Positions 7,201 to 8,699 of a stretch of 8,699 nt of DNA are shown here, one piece after another. The translations under genes and the position numbers were made by a program. The notes under the pieces are model-generated. The model saw nothing but the letters and a program-made list of their open reading frames with translations. It was not told the origin of the DNA and ran no database searches. This DNA is from an uncultured Alphaproteobacteria bacterium (lineage in GTDB: Bacteria > Pseudomonadota > Alphaproteobacteria > RF32 > CAG-239). How positions within the stretch are numbered: the first letter of the stretch is position 1; each line of letters starts with the position of its first letter. The stretch spans positions 1 through 8,699 of the forward strand of contig CALXTH010000080.1 in the NCBI GenBank assembly GCA_944391365.1. The letters run 5' to 3'.

Positions 7201-7612
7201 CCATATTCCGTTCTTCCTCGGCAGACTGCTGTCCGCCCGCACCAAAACCGGCTGTTTCTAAAATCCGGCGGCTGGCCGGGGTCAAATCATCCCAACGAAC
7301 ATTGTTTGTCGGAAAACGAATTCCCGTACGGTCTTCCAAAATGGTAATTTCTGCCGGGGTCAGACGGCGACCGGTCTTCTTATTGTCTCTTTTGTGAGGA
7401 TTATCTACGATTTCTGCAACAGTATTTTCAGGAGCAGGCTCATCAGGCTCCCCCAACCCGGCAGCTCGTAGAATCTGACGGCTTCCCGGAGTCAAATCAC
7501 TCCAGCGGACATTATTGTTGGGATAAGTAATGCCGGTGCGGCTCTCCAAGAGCGAAATTTCTTCCGGGGTCAGACGGCGGTTTACATTACCGGGTTTATT
7601 CTCATCAGCCAT
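4295..7612 (-). CDS. 1105-residue cysteine-free modular protein of unknown function
   Basis: I do not recognise a named family. The frame extends to a TTG at 7630, but the ATG at 7612 has AGGAG at 7620-7624 with a 7-base spacer, so I take the start there (MADENKPG). There is no signal peptide and no cysteine in 1105 residues. Residues 12-54 and 82-124 are a tandem repeat (RRLTP..I..LE.RTGI..P..NVRW.DLTP.SR.IL..AG.G, 30 of 43 identical); 510-553 looks like a third, diverged copy. Residues 130-205 are an Asn/Glu/Thr-rich linker. Residues 210-264 hold the helical module shared with the 801-residue protein. Residues 290-550 are acidic and helical. Hydrophobic Gly/Ala-rich segments lie near 630-656, 685-708, 769-789 and 804-828. 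EAPMIELTEEDLRDPEL follows at 855-871, then a charged helical region (890-1065) and a Gly/Ala/Lys tail. Membrane-associated or self-assembling structural roles are possible; neither is shown. Confidence 0.93.
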   Translation of the reverse strand: MADENKPGNVNRRLTPEEISLLESRTGITYPNNNVRWSDLTPGSRQILRAAGLGEPDEPAPENTVAEIVDNPHKRDNKKTGRRLTPAEITILEDRTGIRFPTNNVRWDDLTPASRRILETAGFGAGGQQSAEEERNMDSAGESEVTIAEDRENPVNENTTVQANTPENNQAQTEVPITDGNMAATPAQDRNEVGDLQSDEETETLHSMSLEEAIQLANGDLNSLDFQQIAEVYATLRAAEGIPNSPANQALENLRMFSEQKMLEGADPEFEPSMENAPELGAWTEINNDVQKEINDGEAQSDKLTRNQYITKKLQDFYAKYDQDNKLEDITINSAAQLEENFETLEKLLEGYDPLARDEEGKLTDPRFEKISEFYDEMDINNDDDSLGVVTNTQLKREMADLAVIEAQTELLKDKEFKAMEPEAQKQLLAATVYNKMQEGVANLISAEMSQQFNAENAELAAKLQDENLSAKEKEELSKIYAQKAQAFAKAQDARLKAQTAYFNDTPVALTEVQKAYLSNFYKKHGKEFNPNTTWNQLSDMEKQLIIKGAEKLKDLQPTEAQVKSGKIAKPEPLKTTGKTALSTLYVRTKSVEHINKRMAQKSGFVKMWHKVKEFDRRLTQSHPKLWGFAKNFALTSAVSLTVGAPGVALIAAYKANKAINVVAKKAKMENRSFFGYLKAHPQEAVNTGLAVGGALLSVGFAGADIAAHGMSSMGLAGQGLDYSLQHGTNLTDTVKEMASNFHGNSTNLAKLDFSQMAEHAKQTASSGRFLSRLGLAAGNAASVATTVYNKQRTQGASKWKAFKASLGAGLGSMTGMAVSLGVGSMAGQAPDAADDTVDGTSGAAVKTQEIHYEEAPMIELTEEDLRDPELQPVPLPEEEKVVPPVETARHVNADLIEETDKALFDEIMARNAIIARSEFGGTAEARSEFVEQQTEQDFAHYRQLVAAGKTAEAEAFLKDIHEKSEAYEGEQARTPDADDSKKLTKMKLKAQKSFNEYQEKLHEAEMNPDDEKIQKALDKARMKYAKSMVDLSDREFKEMAERYEKSGVNPATIEEIKAEREILRHGKGAIVEEVVDKKVAGVGLYEKSNLAKAAFDNMAARNGR
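7241..7579 (-). repeat. Tandem 43-residue repeat in the 1105-residue protein (period 210 bp)
   Basis: Unit A is coded at 7451-7579 and unit B at 7241-7369, with an acidic linker between them. They agree at 30 of 43 residues; the invariant part includes RRLTP, RTGI, NNVRW and DLTP. The DNA is also clearly similar, for instance around GTCAGACGGCG in both units. Each unit predicts as two helices around a Pro-Asn-Trp turn. Confidence 0.9.
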
Positions 7613-7619
7613 TTTAGTA

Positions 7620-7624
7620 CTCCT
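7620..7624 (-). promoter_or_regulatory. Ribosome binding site deciding the start of the 1105-residue protein
   Basis: The minus strand reads AGGAG, seven bases before the ATG at 7612. It lies inside the longer open frame that begins with TTG at 7630, so the longer start would place the site inside the coding sequence. This argues for the ATG. Confidence 0.85.
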
Positions 7625-7653
7625 AAACAATACTGTTTTGTTCTTATGTGTCC

Positions 7654-7682
7654 ATTCTAACTTATTTTTAGATAAATTTCAA
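7654..7682 (-). promoter_or_regulatory. Sigma70-type promoter of the 1105-residue protein gene
   Basis: On the minus strand TTGAAA (7682-7677) and TAGAAT (7659-7654) are separated by exactly 17 bases. The transcript would start near 7647, giving a leader of about 35 bases that contains the AGGAG site. Confidence 0.8.
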
Positions 7683-7683
7683 T

Positions 7684-7700
7684 ATATTTTGTCAAAATAT
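7684..7700. promoter_or_regulatory. 17-bp perfect palindrome upstream of the -35, candidate operator (copy 2)
   Basis: ATATTTTG-T-CAAAATAT is a perfect inverted repeat with 8-bp arms around one base. One base separates it from the -35 box. Its arm agrees with that of the 4209-4225 palindrome at six of eight positions, and the core TTTG-W-CAAA is shared. It includes TTGACA on the minus strand, so an alternative -35 cannot be excluded. Confidence 0.55.
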
Positions 7701-7814
7701 CGAAATTTTAACACAAATGTAACAGTAAAATCCTATTTTTACGGAAGTTTATCTCATAAAAGTTAATATATGGATAAAGAAAAAGACAAGACACCGCCGC
7801 TGCCCTGAAAAAAC

Positions 7815-7849
7815 AAAAAAAGCGCCAACCGCTTATCCTGATTGACGCT
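7815..7849 (-). terminator. Intrinsic terminator after the BatD-like gene
   Basis: AGCGCCAA (7821-7828) pairs with TTGACGCT (7842-7849), eight pairs including one G-U on the transcript, with a 13-base loop. On the minus strand it is followed by seven T (7821-7815), the first of them shared with the stem base. It lies 22 bases after the TAG of the BatD-like gene and probably ends a bat-type operon that lies to the right. Confidence 0.85.
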
Positions 7850-7871
7850 CTGCAAAATCCTGTATCTGAAC

Positions 7872-8699
7872 CTAATCATATAAATCAGGCAGACGCTTGT
7901 CTTCCGCATGGCTTCCGGACTTACTGTGCCGTGAAAGTTTTTCAAAGCAGGCAATAAACGCCGTATTATCCCACACGGTTGTAGACGGGTTGTATAACTT
8001 TTCCGAAATTTCATCCAACAGACGCGACATTTCCGGCTGATTGAGGGCTTGAGCCACATCCTTCAGATTTGTAATATTTTCCCGGCCGAAATATTGCCTA
8101 CTCCAAAGGATGAGATTGTCACGCAGCTTTTTCAAATCTTTGGCCTTAGCCGAACGAACAACCAGCTTGGCATAATCCCGGACGGACAAAACATCTCCCT
8201 GTTCTGAACCGCCACGCTTGCGGGATAAAAGCAAATAGGTGATGATAATTCCGGCTAAAAACGCCACAACCATCCAGACATATTTATCATATCCCTCTTG
8301 TTGTTCCTTTCTTAAGCGCGACTGTTCTATCGCCTCATCGGACTTTTTATTGAGATGTGTTTCAGCGGCCTGAACCGGCTGTGTTTCAGTGGCCTTTACC
8401 TTTGCCGGAGAAACCTTTTCCGCCGCAGCTTCTTTTTCAGCCTCGGCCAAAGCAGCGTTGGGCAGAACATTAACCGTCATTGCCGGCAGAACGGCTGTCT
8501 CGTTTTGTCCTGTTTTGACATTAAACCAGTTGACTTTAACCTCCGGAACCTGAGCTCGCCCGGCTTCGGAAGGAATGTACACGGTTGAAATCATCCTGAG
8601 CGAGGCAATTTTATCCCCTTCCAGTTTCATTTCCGTGACCGGTTTTTCCGGATATTGGCGCAAACTCCCGCTGTCCTTAAAATCAATCGAAGGCAGCTG
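7872..8699 (-). CDS. batD: BatD-like protein, C-terminal part (5' end outside window)
   Basis: The frame is open through the right edge; 275 residues are visible before the TAG. A TTG at 8663 is internal, since the reading continues upstream as LPSIDFKDSGS, typical of the family. Visible residues 40-80 carry the BatD beta-domain ending (YIP..AG...VPEVKVNWFNVKTG, then TVNVLP). An Ala/Glu/Lys linker follows, then a single membrane helix at about 140-158 with a positive SRKR after it, then a cytoplasmic helical domain of some 115 residues. BatD proteins are periplasmic membrane-anchored partners of the MoxR-BatA-BatB (von Willebrand A) system linked to aerotolerance and envelope stress; the partners are not in the window. 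A terminator follows directly, consistent with a last gene in an operon. The family call is from sequence pattern only. Confidence 0.85.
   Translation of the reverse strand, partial: QLPSIDFKDSGSLRQYPEKPVTEMKLEGDKIASLRMISTVYIPSEAGRAQVPEVKVNWFNVKTGQNETAVLPAMTVNVLPNAALAEAEKEAAAEKVSPAKVKATETQPVQAAETHLNKKSDEAIEQSRLRKEQQEGYDKYVWMVVAFLAGIIITYLLLSRKRGGSEQGDVLSVRDYAKLVVRSAKAKDLKKLRDNLILWSRQYFGRENITNLKDVAQALNQPEMSRLLDEISEKLYNPSTTVWDNTAFIACFEKLSRHSKSGSHAEDKRLPDLYD

Noticed and set aside
7613..7630. Six-residue N-terminal extension of the 1105-residue protein from a TTG
   Set aside because: The AGGAG site at 7620-7624 lies within this extension and is properly spaced for the ATG at 7612.
7725..7742. 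AT-rich hairpin GTAAAA-TCCTAT-TTTTAC upstream of the 1105-residue gene
   Set aside because: Only six weak pairs in AT-rich DNA, no T run in a useful place, and no link to a gene end.
8661..8663. TTG as the start of the BatD-like protein
   Set aside because: The frame continues upstream to the window edge with family-like sequence, so the TTG is an internal leucine.
1..8699. CRISPR, transposon ends, tRNA or prophage genes
   Set aside because: No spaced direct repeats, transposase-like or integrase-like frames, or cloverleaf sequences were seen on either strand.

Overview
The window comes from a Gram-negative bacterium of moderate G+C. I infer Proteobacteria, perhaps an uncultured alphaproteobacterium, from a BatD-type envelope protein, a DUF1294 membrane protein and a signal-peptide-bearing periplasmic protein. 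No rRNA, tRNA, CRISPR array, transposase or integrase is visible, so the taxonomic reading is weak. All intergenic gaps are shorter than 300 bases.

Layout from left to right: (1) the first 346 codons of a secreted protein with an N-terminal domain resembling FlgT_N, on the minus strand and running off the left edge; (2) a 120-bp divergent intergenic region; (3) a DUF1294 integral membrane protein on the plus strand; (4) a convergent intergenic region with a strong minus-strand terminator; (5) an 801-residue protein of unknown function, minus strand; (6) a 1105-residue protein of unknown function, minus strand, whose start is best placed at the ATG at 7612; (7) the C-terminal 275 residues of a BatD-like protein, minus strand, running off the right edge and ending in its own terminator.

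The centre of interest is the pair of large proteins (801 and 1105 residues). Each gene has its own sigma70-type promoter with a 17-bp spacer and its own hairpin terminator, so they are separate transcription units. Yet both carry a perfect 17-bp palindrome with the core TTTG-W-CAAA just upstream of the -35 box, centred at about the same distance from the -10. The encoded proteins share a plan: acidic helical N-terminal half without a signal peptide, a central Gly/Ala-rich hydrophobic region with several segments, then the linear motif EAPM(I/L)ELTEEDL(K/R)DPEL, then a hydrophilic tail. They also share a short helical module. The larger protein has a tandem 43-residue repeat, a possible third divergent copy of it, and no cysteine at all. 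The smaller one has an Asn/Asp/Ile-rich stretch ending in a four-cysteine cluster. I read them as two co-regulated members of one modular family whose function I cannot name. The flanking genes look like ordinary envelope genes and give only weak context.
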